Shown one piece after another: positions 42,213-52,000 of a DNA stretch of 58,116 nt. Origin of the DNA: an uncultured Bacteroidaceae bacterium (lineage in GTDB: Bacteria > Bacteroidota > Bacteroidia > Bacteroidales > Bacteroidaceae); the NCBI GenBank assembly GCA_905236065.1, contig CAJONZ010000015.1, positions 1-58,116 of the forward strand, written 5' to 3'. Numbering within the stretch: position 1 is the first letter of the stretch; the number at the start of each line of letters is the position of its first letter. A program made the translations under genes and the position numbers. The notes beneath the pieces were generated by a model. The model was given only the letters and a program-made list of their open reading frames with translations, had not been told where the DNA came from and made no database searches.

Positions 42213-44627
42213 ATGTTCAAGAACCTTCTTTTTGCCGCATGTCTTTCTTTGGCACCCCTTTTTATGTTTGCACAGTCAATGACCGATGCTCAGGTTGTTG
42301 ACTATATTCAGAGAGAGCAGGCGAAGGGTACCCCGCAACAGCAGATTGCAGTCGATTTGATGCGAAAGGGAGTCTCTACCACCCAATTGCAGAAAATCCG
42401 TCGTAAATACCAGCGTCAGCAGCAGGAGATGGTTGCAAAGGACAAAGGTATGGCCACTTCTGAGACGGCAGAGACACACGCTGCACCCATCTATGGCGAC
42501 TCGCTCAGGGCGGAGATTGATGATATGAGGGAGACTTCACGGGTTTTTGGACGTAATATTTTCAACAATAAGTTGCTGACCTTCCAGCCCAGCCAGAACA
42601 TGGCCACGCCTCAGAACTACCGCTTGGGGGCAGGCGACCATGTGGTGATTGAGGTGTGGGGCGCTTCTCAGGAGACGTTTGAGAAGACCATTTCCTCCGA
42701 CGGCACGGTCACGATTGAGGGTGTGGGTCCTGTCCGTCTGGCAGGATTGTCCGTCAGTCAGGCGAACAGCGCCTTGAAGACTTCGCTTGGGAAATATTAT
42801 AATGGCTCGAATATTCAGCTCACTGTGGCCGATGTCCGTTCCATTCAGGTTCAGGTGTTGGGTGAAGTGAAAATGCCTGGAACTTATACTTTGAGCTCGC
42901 TTTCTTCAGCATTCAACGCCCTCTATTCCGCTGGTGGCATCAACGAACTGGGTACGTTGCGCGACATCAAGGTCTATCGCAATGGCCGGAAAATTTCAAC
43001 CATTGACGTTTATGACTATATCCTGACGGGTAATTCCAGCGGTGATGTCCGTTTGCAGGATAATGATATTGTTGTCGTAGGTCCCTACGCCAGTCTGGTG
43101 GCTGTCGAGGGTGGCGTGAAGCGTCCGATGCTTTACGAAATGAAAAAGTCTGAGACCGTCGGTACGCTCTTGGACTATGCTGGTGGCTTCACGGGTGGCG
43201 CATACAAGAAGAGTGTCACGCTGACCCGTCGTTCAGGTGCAAACTACAGCATTCACACCGTTGATGAGTTCCAGTTCAGTAATTTCACGCTGGATGATGC
43301 CGATTCTATTTTTGTGGGTACGACCTCCACGGAGTTTGCTAACAAAGTGGAAATCCGGGGTGCAGTGGAGCGTCCGGGCGAATACGAGTTGGGCGGTACG
43401 GTGAACAGTGTGAAGGAATTGGTAGCCGTGGCTGGCGGATTGCGTAAGGAAGCGTTCACCAGCCGTGTGATAATCCATCGCAAAAAGCCGGATATGACAC
43501 TGGAGATTGTCAACATGAATATTCAGGCCATTCTGGACGGAACGGCTCCCGATGTTCCTTTGAAGAAGGATGACCGCCTGTTCATTCCTAACAAGACAGA
43601 CATGCAGGGATTGATGACTTTGAACGTGGAGGGAGAGGTTCGTTACCCAGGCGTTTATCCATACGCAGAGAACACGACGGTTGAAGACCTGATTCTTCAG
43701 GCCGGTGGCCTGACCGAGGCTGCCTCGTTGGCCAAGGTAGATGTCTTCCGTCGCATCACTGATGCTTCAGCCATGGTTGAGACCGAGGATTTGACCCAAA
43801 ATTTCTCTTTCTCTCTGAAAGAGGGTTTTGTGATTGACGGTGAGCAGGGTTTCAAACTTCAACCTTACGATCAGGTGATTGTACGCAAGAGTCCTGTCTA
43901 TCGTGAACAGGAGAATGTCACGGTTGACGGTGCGGTGAACTTCACTGGAAAATACGCCATGTCTAACAAGCACTACCGTCTGACCGACCTGATTAAGCAG
44001 GCAGGCGGACTTTCGCAGTTTGCATACGCAAAGGGTGCTCGCTTGAGGCGTGTGCTCAGCACAGAAGAAGTTCAGATTCGTGAACAGATGATTCGTGCGC
44101 AGCAAATTGAGATTCTGGAAGAGGCTACGAAAGGTGACAAGGATTTCAATGCGGCACTTACCGACTCGCTGCTATCCATGAAGATGAATCAAGGCTCCAC
44201 TTACCTTGTGGGTATCGATTTGGAGGCAGCCATGAAAAATCCTGACGGCCCGGAGAACATAGAACTCCGTAAGGGTGATTTGCTCTATGTCCCGCAGTAC
44301 TCAAGCACCGTGAAGGTGTCGGGTGCGGTGGCCTATTCGGTTTCCATGCCATACGTAAAGGGCAAGTCCATGAAGTATTACATTGAACACGCAGGTGGTT
44401 TCGATGATAAAGCCAGGAAGAAAAACGTGTATGCCATCGGTCTGAACGGACGAGTGACCAAACTGAAAAAGACGTCGAGCAAGGGTATTGAGCCTGGCTG
44501 CGAGATTGTTGTCCCGACCAAGACTAACAATGGCAACAAGATGTCCACAGCCGAGATTCTCAGCATCGGCTCTTCTTCGGCATCCATCGCGGCGGTGATT
44601 GCCACTATCGCCAATCTGATTAAATAA
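42213..44627 (+). CDS. SLBB-domain polysaccharide export protein (Wza-like)
   Basis: Outer-membrane or periplasmic polysaccharide export protein. A signal peptide (1-20, ending MFAQ) is followed by a Gln-rich region. The Poly_export domain comes next (about 130-215, YRLGAGDHVVIEVWG), then a series of SLBB beta-grasp domains, each opening with a VxGxVxxPG-type turn such as VQVLGEVKMPGTY, VEIRGAVERPGEY and LNVEGEVRYPGVY. The C-terminal 25 residues are hydrophobic. At 804 residues it is about twice E. coli Wza, as is common in Bacteroidetes. No lipobox is seen. The ugd gene follows after 56 bases. Confidence 0.9.
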   Translation: MFKNLLFAACLSLAPLFMFAQSMTDAQVVDYIQREQAKGTPQQQIAVDLMRKGVSTTQLQKIRRKYQRQQQEMVAKDKGMATSETAETHAAPIYGDSLRAEIDDMRETSRVFGRNIFNNKLLTFQPSQNMATPQNYRLGAGDHVVIEVWGASQETFEKTISSDGTVTIEGVGPVRLAGLSVSQANSALKTSLGKYYNGSNIQLTVADVRSIQVQVLGEVKMPGTYTLSSLSSAFNALYSAGGINELGTLRDIKVYRNGRKISTIDVYDYILTGNSSGDVRLQDNDIVVVGPYASLVAVEGGVKRPMLYEMKKSETVGTLLDYAGGFTGGAYKKSVTLTRRSGANYSIHTVDEFQFSNFTLDDADSIFVGTTSTEFANKVEIRGAVERPGEYELGGTVNSVKELVAVAGGLRKEAFTSRVIIHRKKPDMTLEIVNMNIQAILDGTAPDVPLKKDDRLFIPNKTDMQGLMTLNVEGEVRYPGVYPYAENTTVEDLILQAGGLTEAASLAKVDVFRRITDASAMVETEDLTQNFSFSLKEGFVIDGEQGFKLQPYDQVIVRKSPVYREQENVTVDGAVNFTGKYAMSNKHYRLTDLIKQAGGLSQFAYAKGARLRRVLSTEEVQIREQMIRAQQIEILEEATKGDKDFNAALTDSLLSMKMNQGSTYLVGIDLEAAMKNPDGPENIELRKGDLLYVPQYSSTVKVSGAVAYSVSMPYVKGKSMKYYIEHAGGFDDKARKKNVYAIGLNGRVTKLKKTSSKGIEPGCEIVVPTKTNNGNKMSTAEILSIGSSSASIAAVIATIANLIK

Positions 44628-44683
44628 AATGATTGCCGCCTGCGACAATTCAGATTTCCATTTTTTATTTTTTACTTTAATAT

Positions 44684-46033
44684 ATGAGAGAATTTCAAGA
44701 CATTAAGGTTGCCGTAGCCGGAACGGGATACGTGGGACTTAGCATTGCAACCTTGCTTTCACAGCACCATGAGGTGGTTGCCGTGGATGTCGTTCCAGAG
44801 AAAGTTGACCTTATCAACAACAAAAAATCGCCCATACAGGACGACTATATTGAGAAATACTTGGCAGAGAAGGAGTTGAAACTCACGGCTACGCTGGACG
44901 GTGCATCAGCCTACAAAGACGTTGACTTTGTGGTCATTGCCGCTCCTACGAACTATGACCCCGTGAAGAACTACTTCGACACAAGCCATGTGGAAGAGGT
45001 CATTGACTTGGTATTGGAAGTAAATCCAGATGCCGTCATGGTCATCAAGAGTACGATTCCCGTGGGTTATTGCCGCAGTCTCTATGCAAAGTATGCACTG
45101 AAGTTCCTGAGCAATCCCCACTTGGCAGGTAAAAAGTTCAACCTGCTTTTCTCGCCGGAGTTCCTTCGTGAGTCCAAGGCTCTCTACGACAACCTGTACC
45201 CCAGCCGTATCATTGTCGGCTATCCGAAAATTATTCATGACGGCGACAGTTCCTATGCCAGTGAGAATGCTGCCATCGAGGCCATTGCCGGCCCAAATCT
45301 TGAGGAGGCTGCCCACACGTTTGCAAAACTCTTGCAGGAAGGTGCTTTGAAGCCTGAGATTGACACCCTTTTCATGGGTATGAAGGAGGCAGAGGCCGTG
45401 AAACTTTTTGCCAACACCTACTTGGCACTTCGTGTCAGCTACTTCAACGAACTCGACACCTATGCCGAGGTGAAAGGCTTGGATGCCAGTGCCATTATTC
45501 AGGGCGTCGGACTCGACCCGCGTATCGGCGCACACTACAACAACCCTTCGTTTGGCTATGGCGGCTATTGCCTTCCCAAGGACACCAAACAGCTGTTGGC
45601 CAACTATCAGGATGTGCCGCAGACCATGATGTCGGCCATCGTGGAGTCGAACCGCACCCGCAAGGACTTCATTGCCGACCGCGTCCTGCAGAAAGCCGGT
45701 TACTACAGCTATACGAACCGTATTCGCTGGAACCAGAGCGAAGAGCGCCAAGTGACCATTGGCGTGTTCCGTCTGACGATGAAATCCAACTCCGACAATT
45801 TTCGCCAGTCCTCTATCCAGGGCATCATGAAGCGTATCAAGGCCAAGGGCGCTACCGTCATCATCTACGAGCCGACCCTTGCCGATGGCACCACTTTCTT
45901 CGGTTCCAAAGTCGTGAACAACCTTGACGAGTTTAAGGCACAAAGCCAGGCCATCATCGCAAACCGCTACGATGCCTGTCTTGATGACGTTCAGGACAAG
46001 GTTTATACACGCGACATTTTCCGTCGCGACTAA
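44684..46033 (+). CDS. ugd: UDP-glucose 6-dehydrogenase family protein
   Basis: Oxidises a UDP-sugar (most likely UDP-glucose to UDP-glucuronate) with NAD+, giving a precursor for surface polysaccharide. The Rossmann motif GTGYVG is at 13-18, [18 protein letters not shown] and [12 protein letters not shown] follow E. coli Ugd closely, and the catalytic Cys296 is in [11 protein letters not shown]. At 449 residues it is longer than E. coli Ugd (388), with insertions near 140-155 and 180-210. A UDP-ManNAc dehydrogenase is the alternative but the sequence is nearer Ugd. It ends at a palindrome shared with the convergent thioesterase gene. Confidence 0.9.
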   Translation: MREFQDIKVAVAGTGYVGLSIATLLSQHHEVVAVDVVPEKVDLINNKKSPIQDDYIEKYLAEKELKLTATLDGASAYKDVDFVVIAAPTNYDPVKNYFDTSHVEEVIDLVLEVNPDAVMVIKSTIPVGYCRSLYAKYALKFLSNPHLAGKKFNLLFSPEFLRESKALYDNLYPSRIIVGYPKIIHDGDSSYASENAAIEAIAGPNLEEAAHTFAKLLQEGALKPEIDTLFMGMKEAEAVKLFANTYLALRVSYFNELDTYAEVKGLDASAIIQGVGLDPRIGAHYNNPSFGYGGYCLPKDTKQLLANYQDVPQTMMSAIVESNRTRKDFIADRVLQKAGYYSYTNRIRWNQSEERQVTIGVFRLTMKSNSDNFRQSSIQGIMKRIKAKGATVIIYEPTLADGTTFFGSKVVNNLDEFKAQSQAIIANRYDACLDDVQDKVYTRDIFRRD

Positions 46034-46043
46034 TCTCCCTCCT

Positions 46044-46071
46044 AACCCTTCCCCCGTATAGGGGAGGGGTT
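46044..46071. terminator. GC-rich palindrome between convergent ugd and thioesterase genes
   Basis: AACCCTTCCCC (46044-46054) pairs with GGGGAGGGGTT (46061-46071) with one G-U, and the stem can be extended outward with further wobble pairs. There is no U-run. It could stop transcription from both sides or be one of the CCCC/GGGG palindromes common between Bacteroidetes genes. Confidence 0.5.
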
Positions 46072-46083
46072 GGGGAAAAGGGG

Positions 46084-46509
46084 CTACTTATACCCTTCAA
46101 AAGGGAAATCTTTCTTCATTCTGTATGCCAACCCCGTCATGGCAGCAAGTAGCTCACCGTTTTGGTTGGTAATCTTCATGTCGCAGTAGGGTAGGCGGTG
46201 GTGGTCGAGCACCTCCGTACATTCTGCTACGATGTGCTCTCCCTGTTTCGCTGATTTCAGAAACGTAATGGTATTGGAGATGCCCAATGTCAATGTGCCG
46301 TGACTATTTGCCACAGCCGCAAATGCCAAATCGGCCAGCGTATAGAGCACACCTCCCTGGCATACCCCCGCACCGTTCAAATGGTGTTCCTCCACCGTCA
46401 GTTCTGCACGCGCATACCCCTCGCGTACCTCTGTCAACTGAGCACCGATGCTTCGTGCGAAGCGATCGGTGCTGTTCAGGGTATCAAGCAGGGAACGGTT
46501 ATTTACCAT
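46084..46509 (-). CDS. PaaI-like hotdog thioesterase
   Basis: Cytoplasmic acyl-CoA thioesterase of the hotdog fold, 141 residues. The family segment HLNGAGVCQGGVLYTLADLAFA contains the G-x-xxGG turn and the catalytic Asp of PaaI-type enzymes. It is the last gene of a minus-strand set with an ACT-domain gene (8 bases upstream) and a phenylacetate-CoA ligase. It probably clears aryl-CoA made by that ligase; the substrate is inferred from context. Confidence 0.88.
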   Translation of the reverse strand: MVNNRSLLDTLNSTDRFARSIGAQLTEVREGYARAELTVEEHHLNGAGVCQGGVLYTLADLAFAAVANSHGTLTLGISNTITFLKSAKQGEHIVAECTEVLDHHRLPYCDMKITNQNGELLAAMTGLAYRMKKDFPFEGYK

Positions 46510-46517
46510 ATCTTATT

Positions 46518-46937
46518 TTACTTGAAGTCCATTTCCGTGAGGAAGTCCATCTTGTTAATCATGATGGTCTCGTTGGCTTTTGTGTTGTCGTCGGTGCGGA
46601 ACACGAGTACGCCTTTGCCTTTCCAAAGGAAGGAATAGAGGTAGAGGATGTTGACACCAGAGGCGGAAATCTTGTCGATGGCCTTTGCCGCACAGCCGGG
46701 TGTGTCGTCTATGCTCAGTGCAATGACGTCGGAAAGCTGGACGTTGATGCCCCCTTCTTTCAGCAGCATGTAAGCTTGGGCAGGATTGTCGCAAAGCACA
46801 CGGTAGATGCCGTAGTCTTTGGTGTCGGCCAGGGTGGAGGCAATGATTTGAATGCCAGCCTTGCTGAGCATGTTGAGAACCTTGATAAGCGTTCCGCTCT
46901 TGTTCTCAATGAATATGGATAGTTGTTTGATAGTCAT
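46518..46937 (-). CDS. Tandem ACT-domain protein
   Basis: A small cytoplasmic protein of 139 residues with two ACT domains (about 4-70 and 72-138), starting TIKQLSIFIENKSGTLIKVL. It has no catalytic domain, so it is a ligand sensor, probably for an amino acid. The same pair with PaaK is frequent in Bacteroidetes and archaea that metabolise aromatic amino acids through 2-oxoacid oxidoreductases. The start is preceded by three AAGTTAAA repeats (46944-46980). Confidence 0.88.
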   Translation of the reverse strand: MTIKQLSIFIENKSGTLIKVLNMLSKAGIQIIASTLADTKDYGIYRVLCDNPAQAYMLLKEGGINVQLSDVIALSIDDTPGCAAKAIDKISASGVNILYLYSFLWKGKGVLVFRTDDNTKANETIMINKMDFLTEMDFK

Positions 46938-46943
46938 AAAGTG

Positions 46944-46980
46944 AAGTTAAAAATTGAAAGTTAAAATGGGAAAGTTAAAG
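46944..46980 (-). repeat. AAGTTAAA leader repeats before the ACT gene
   Basis: AAGTTAAA occurs three times in 37 bases at a spacing of 13-14. On the sense (minus) strand this reads TTTAACTT, as before subunit A and the DUF721 gene. It lies just before the ATG. Confidence 0.5.
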
Positions 46981-47024
46981 GGACGATACTAAGAAGTAAA
47001 GGCCCTATACAGGGAAAGTCCTGC

Positions 47025-48341
47025 CTATTGGTAAACCTTTCTCTTGTCCACCACTCTGACGGCTTTGCCTTCGCTGACGGGCAGGCTGCCTTTGGGTACG
47101 AGTTTTACGTGTGGCGTCAAGAGGATTTCGTCCTTCAAGCGGCGCTTGATTTCCTTCTCCAACTGGAGCAGACGCTGGTAGTCGTCGGTGAAGAGTTCTT
47201 CCAGTTCCACTTCCACAGTCATGTTGTCGTTGTCTTGGTCGGTAGTCAGCGTGATGAGGTAATTGGCAGCCAGTTCGGGGAATTGCATGAGAATCTTCTC
47301 AATCTGGATGGGGAAGATGTTCACGCCACGGAGCACAATCATATCGTCGGAACGTCCGCGCATACGGTCGATACGCACATGGTTGCGTCCGCAGGGACAG
47401 GTGCGACCCAGTACGCGGGTAAGGTCACGGGTGCGGTAGCGCAACAGTGGCATAGCCTCACGGCTCAAGGTCGTCAGCACCAGTTCGCCGATTTCTCCGT
47501 CGGGCACTGGCTCCAACGTTTCCGGGTCAACAATTTCCACGATGTAGTAGTCCTCCCAAAAGTGCATTCCATTTTGCTCCTTACACTCAAAGCCGACACC
47601 AGGGCCGCACATCTCGCTCATGCCGAACGAGTTGTAAGCCTTGACACCCATCATGTCCTCAATGCGTTTGCGCTGTTCCTCGCTGTGAGGCTCGGCACCG
47701 ATGGCCAGTACCTTCAGCTTGGTGTCGCGGCGTGGATCGATGCCCTGTTCCTGCATCACTTCATAGAGGCGGGTGACATACGAGGGAATGGCGTGGATGG
47801 CAGTGGTGCCGAAATCCTTGATGAACTTAATCTGGCGCAGTGAGTTGCCGGCGGCTGCGGGCACGGTGAGCATACCCAATTTTTCGGCACCGTATTGGAA
47901 GCCCAGACCGCCCGTAAACATGCCGTAGCCGCTGGAGTTCTGGAACACGTCGTCGGGTCGCAGACCTACCATCCACAGGTTGCGTGCCACTTGGTTGGCC
48001 CACTCGTCGAGGTCTTTCTGCGTGTGCAGGATGACGGTTGGGTTGCCTGTTGTGCCAGAGCTGGAGTGCAGGCGGACACATTGCCGGAGGGGTACGCTGG
48101 CCATGCCGAACGGGTAGGTGTCGCGTAGGTCTTTTTTGGTGGTGAAGGGGATTTTTCTGAGGTCGTCCAAAGTCTTGATGTCTTCGGGCTTCAGTCCGCA
48201 TTCCTCAAAACGTTTTTTGTAAAAAGGCGAATTCATGCAATGCTTTACGGTAGCTTGCAGACGCTCCAATTGAAGTTTTTGAATTTCTTCCCGAGAGAGA
48301 GTTTCGTACTCGGGGTGAAAGTAGGGTGACTTATCGTCCAT
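47025..48341 (-). CDS. paaK: Phenylacetate-CoA ligase (PaaK-like)
   Basis: AMP-forming ligase that makes aryl-acetyl-CoA from arylacetate, ATP and CoA. The 438 residues match PaaK. The AMP-binding loop LHSSSGTTGNPTVI is near residue 90, YNSFGMSEMCGPGVGFEC follows, and the YRTRDLTRVLG hinge and the C-terminal LRGVNIFPIQIE segment are present. It heads a minus-strand set with the ACT and thioesterase genes. Indolepyruvate oxidoreductase genes (iorAB), the usual partners, are not in the window. Confidence 0.92.
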   Translation of the reverse strand: MDDKSPYFHPEYETLSREEIQKLQLERLQATVKHCMNSPFYKKRFEECGLKPEDIKTLDDLRKIPFTTKKDLRDTYPFGMASVPLRQCVRLHSSSGTTGNPTVILHTQKDLDEWANQVARNLWMVGLRPDDVFQNSSGYGMFTGGLGFQYGAEKLGMLTVPAAAGNSLRQIKFIKDFGTTAIHAIPSYVTRLYEVMQEQGIDPRRDTKLKVLAIGAEPHSEEQRKRIEDMMGVKAYNSFGMSEMCGPGVGFECKEQNGMHFWEDYYIVEIVDPETLEPVPDGEIGELVLTTLSREAMPLLRYRTRDLTRVLGRTCPCGRNHVRIDRMRGRSDDMIVLRGVNIFPIQIEKILMQFPELAANYLITLTTDQDNDNMTVEVELEELFTDDYQRLLQLEKEIKRRLKDEILLTPHVKLVPKGSLPVSEGKAVRVVDKRKVYQ

Positions 48342-48405
48342 GAGTAATATATGATTTATAATTTACAATTGATAATAATTTCAAGTACGGATTGGAATTT
48401 TGTTG

Positions 48406-48413
48406 CAAAGTTA
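48406..48413 (-). promoter_or_regulatory. -7 element of the paaK transcript
   Basis: The minus strand reads TAACTTTG, 64 bases before the ATG at 48341. The -33 box is not clear. Confidence 0.5.
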
Positions 48414-48508
48414 GTTAAATAATCCTTGCTTGGTCACCTATTTCTGTGTTTTTTTGTCTCATTTTTCATTTATTTGTTTGCACAGTTGCTAAAAAAACAA
48501 AAAAAAAG

Positions 48509-48516
48509 TATCTTTG
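48509..48516 (+). promoter_or_regulatory. -7 element of msrA and the SusCD operon
   Basis: TATCTTTG matches TAnnTTTG, 25 bases before the msrA ATG. GTTG (48485-48488) lies 20 bases upstream and can serve as the -33 box. An A-rich run fills the spacer. No other promoter is evident before SusC. Confidence 0.62.
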
Positions 48517-48541
48517 CGACTTGAATACTAAATGCTTATAA

Positions 48542-49066
48542 ATGATTAGACAAATATATCTTGCTGGCGGTTGTTTCTGGGGAACCGAGCATTTTTTCAA
48601 ACAGATAAACGGCGTTAAAGCCACGGAAGTTGGTTTTGCCAATGGGCATACGGAATGTCCGACCTATCAGGAAGTTTATACGGACCAGACAGGTTATGCG
48701 GAAACCGTTCGGATTGAATATGACGACACGGTGGCTGACCTGTCCTTTCTGCTTCAGATGTTTTTCAAGGCCATTGACCCGACCAGCCTGAATCGTCAAG
48801 GCGAGGATGAGGGTACGAGATACCGCACAGGCATTTACTACACTGAAGCGGAAGACCTACCTGTGATTCAGGCAGTCATGGCTGCAGAGCAAGGACACTA
48901 CGATACTCCCCTTGTAGTGGAGGTCGAGCCTTTGCAGAATTTTTACCCTGCCGACGAGTACCACCAGGATTATTTGGAAAAGAATCCCAACGGTTACTGC
49001 CATCTGCCGCTTTCCCTGTTCGAGTTTGCGAGGAAAGCCAGGAAAAACGAAAATCCACATTATTAA
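48542..49066 (+). CDS. msrA: Peptide-methionine (S)-S-oxide reductase MsrA
   Basis: Repairs methionine-S-sulfoxide in proteins or peptides. The 174 residues have the catalytic Cys11 in AGGCFWGTEHFF and the family segments EVYTDQTGYAE and GTRYRTGIYY. A second cysteine near the end (NGYCHLP) may be the resolving one. There is no signal peptide, so it is cytoplasmic, and there is no fused MsrB. It lies 13 bases upstream of the SusC gene behind the only visible promoter, so it appears to be the first gene of that operon. Confidence 0.95.
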   Translation: MIRQIYLAGGCFWGTEHFFKQINGVKATEVGFANGHTECPTYQEVYTDQTGYAETVRIEYDDTVADLSFLLQMFFKAIDPTSLNRQGEDEGTRYRTGIYYTEAEDLPVIQAVMAAEQGHYDTPLVVEVEPLQNFYPADEYHQDYLEKNPNGYCHLPLSLFEFARKARKNENPHY

Positions 49067-49079
49067 TATATAGGAAAAG

Positions 49080-52000
49080 ATGATAAAACGAATACACATT
49101 AGGATTGCCCTTTGGTGTTTGCTGACATGCATTGCTACGGCTCAGGCTCAGGAAGTCAAAAAGACAGAGAAGCCTGCGTCGGTGCCCATGCAATCCATCT
49201 CTTCACAGCAGACCGGGGTGGGGCAGCGTGTGAATGTCCTGCTTTTGCAAGGTGTGATAAAGGACGCTCAGGGTGAGCCATTGCCTGGTGCCAATGTCTA
49301 TGTGCGTGAGACAAAGGGTGGTGCCGTCACCGATGCTGAAGGACGTTTCTCCGTTTCCATTCCCCGGGGTAAGAAAGCCACTGTCGATTTCTCTTTTGTT
49401 GGCATGAAGACGCAGACAAAGACTTACGACGGAAAAAAGAACTATGTGGGCCAGCAGATTATCCTTCAGGAGGATGGCCAGTTGAACGAGGTGGTTGTGA
49501 CGGGACTTTTCGACTATAAATCCTCCACGTTCACGGGCTCTACGGCTTCCTATACGCAGGAAGAGTTGAAGCAGGTTGGTAACAGCAACGTGTTGAAGAT
49601 CATACAGGCACTCGACCCCTCGTTTGTGGTCGATATGAACAGCATCAACGGTTCCAACCCAAACTATATGCCGGACATCACCATTCGAGGAAAAGCCTCT
49701 TTCGGTGGCCTGCAAGGTGAATACACCGGCAATCCCAATGCGCCGCTTTTCATCCTGGACGGTTTCGAGGCCACCCAGCAGCAGATTTTCGATTTGGATA
49801 TGAACCGTGTGAAGTCGGTGACCATCCTGAAAGACGGTGCAGCCAAAGCCATCTACGGTTCGAAGGCCAGCAACGGCGTCATTGTCGTGGAGACCATCTT
49901 GCCTGAGGCTGGCCGTCTGCGCATCACTTACACGGGCGATGTCAACGTGGAGGCTCCCGACCTTACTTCCTACAATTTGTGTGATGCTGCTGAGAAACTG
50001 GAAGTGGAGAGAAATTCCGGTCGTTATTCTTCCACGGTTCCCTATTATCAGGCTTTGCTTGATGAGCAGTCAAACAAGATTGCTGCAAACATAGCCCGTG
50101 GCGTGGACACATATTGGCTCTCGCAGCCGCTTCGCACAGGCGTGGGCCAGAAACATACGGCCTATTTGGAAGGAGGCACCCAGGAAATGCGCTATTCCGC
50201 CAGTCTGATGTACAACAAGGTGACGGGTGTGATGAAGCAGTCTGGACGCAGAACCCTTTCAGGCAACGTGAACCTCTCTTACCGTTACAAGAAATGGATG
50301 TTCCGTAACTCTCTCTCTGTCACGGGGAACAAGGCGGATGACAGCCCATACGGCTCTTTTTCAGACTATGTGGGTGTCAATCCCTATTTCTCTGCCTACG
50401 ATGATAATGGTAATGTGCAGAAAGTCTTGGGCACATACACTGCACCGGGTGCAAACGGTAGCACGACGACCTACTACAATCCGCTCTATAACGCCTCTAT
50501 CGGTACTAAGAATTTCTCAAAATACACGGAAGTCGTCGAGAACTTCTATCTGGAATTCCGTCCGATAGAAGACCTGCGCTTTACGGCTCGTGTGGGTTAC
50601 ACACACCAGAACAACAAGCGTGAAGATTTCTATCCTGGCGATCACACCCGTTTCTATGACTGGACGGGCGACCGCTATTTCCAGCGAGGCAGCTATTCCA
50701 TCACGAACGGTGAGACCAACAGCCTCTCGGTCGATGTAACCGGCCATTTCTCTCATCAATGGGGCAACCACCTCTTGTTGGCCAACACAGCCTATTCGCT
50801 TCAGTCGTCAAGTGCCATCTCTGAGGGCATGACAGCCTGGGGCTTCCTCAACAACCATGTGGATTACATCACCTTTGCCAAGCAATATGCCGAGGGCGGC
50901 GTTCCTTCCGGCACCGAAAGCCGCACCCGTTCTTTAGGTATCACGGGCGCAGCCAACTATTCCTACGACGAGCGCTACCTGCTCGACCTGAGTTTGCGTT
51001 TCAACGGTTCCTCCGTCTTCGGTAGCGACAACCGTTGGGGTACGTTCTGGAGTGTGGGTACAGGTTGGAATCTCCACAAAGAGCACTTCATGGAAGATGT
51101 GGATTGGCTGACACTCTGTAAGTTCCGTATCACCTACGGTCTGACGGGTAATCAGAACTTCTCGCCCTATCAGGCAAAGGCTACCTATAAATTCTACGAC
51201 AATATCATTTACGACAACATTTCGGGTGCCTACCTGATGGGAATGCCCAACAAGAACCTCAAATGGCAGCAGACAGGCGATTTCACCGTGGGACTCGACC
51301 TTGGCATTGCCAAAAAGCTCAATCTGCGTTTCGACTACTATGACAGCCGTACCCGCGACGCGCTCATTGCCATGTCCATCCCCACGTCCACGGGCTTCAC
51401 CACCTACATGGAGAACCTGGGAAATGTGCAGAACCGGGGTGTTGAGGCCACGGCCAACTGGCGATTCTTCCAGAGCGGCCAGTCCTACATGAGTGTGAGC
51501 GGTAGCATTGCGCACAATGTCAACAAGGTGACGAAAATCAGCGATGCCCTCAGTTCCTTTAACCGGGAACAGGATGCCGAAAACACAACCTCGCCCATCC
51601 TGCGTTACGAGGAAGGTCAGTCAATGACGGCGCTTTGGGCAGTCCGCTCTTTGGGCATCGACCCGGCTACAGGCCGTGAGATGTTCCAAAAGAAGGATGG
51701 TACTGCCACCTATGACTATACCACCGACGATTACATCATTGCCGGCGACTCCAACCCCAAGGTGCATGGAACCTTAGGTTTCAACGGCGAGTACAAAGGC
51801 ATCGGCCTCAGCCTGCTTTTCAGCTATCAGCTGGGTGGCGACTACTACAACCAGACTCTCGTTGACCGTGTGGAGAATGTGAACATTGCCAACAACGTCG
51901 ATCGCCGCGTGTTCAGCGACACCTGGAACGAGCCTGGCGACGTCGCCCTCTACAAGCACATCTCCAGTACGCCGACTACCACCTATGCCTCTACCCGTTT

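Noticed and set aside
46044-46071. Attachment site or mobile-element end at the GC-rich palindrome
   Set aside because: No integrase, transposase or flanking duplication is visible; a terminator or common palindrome explains it.
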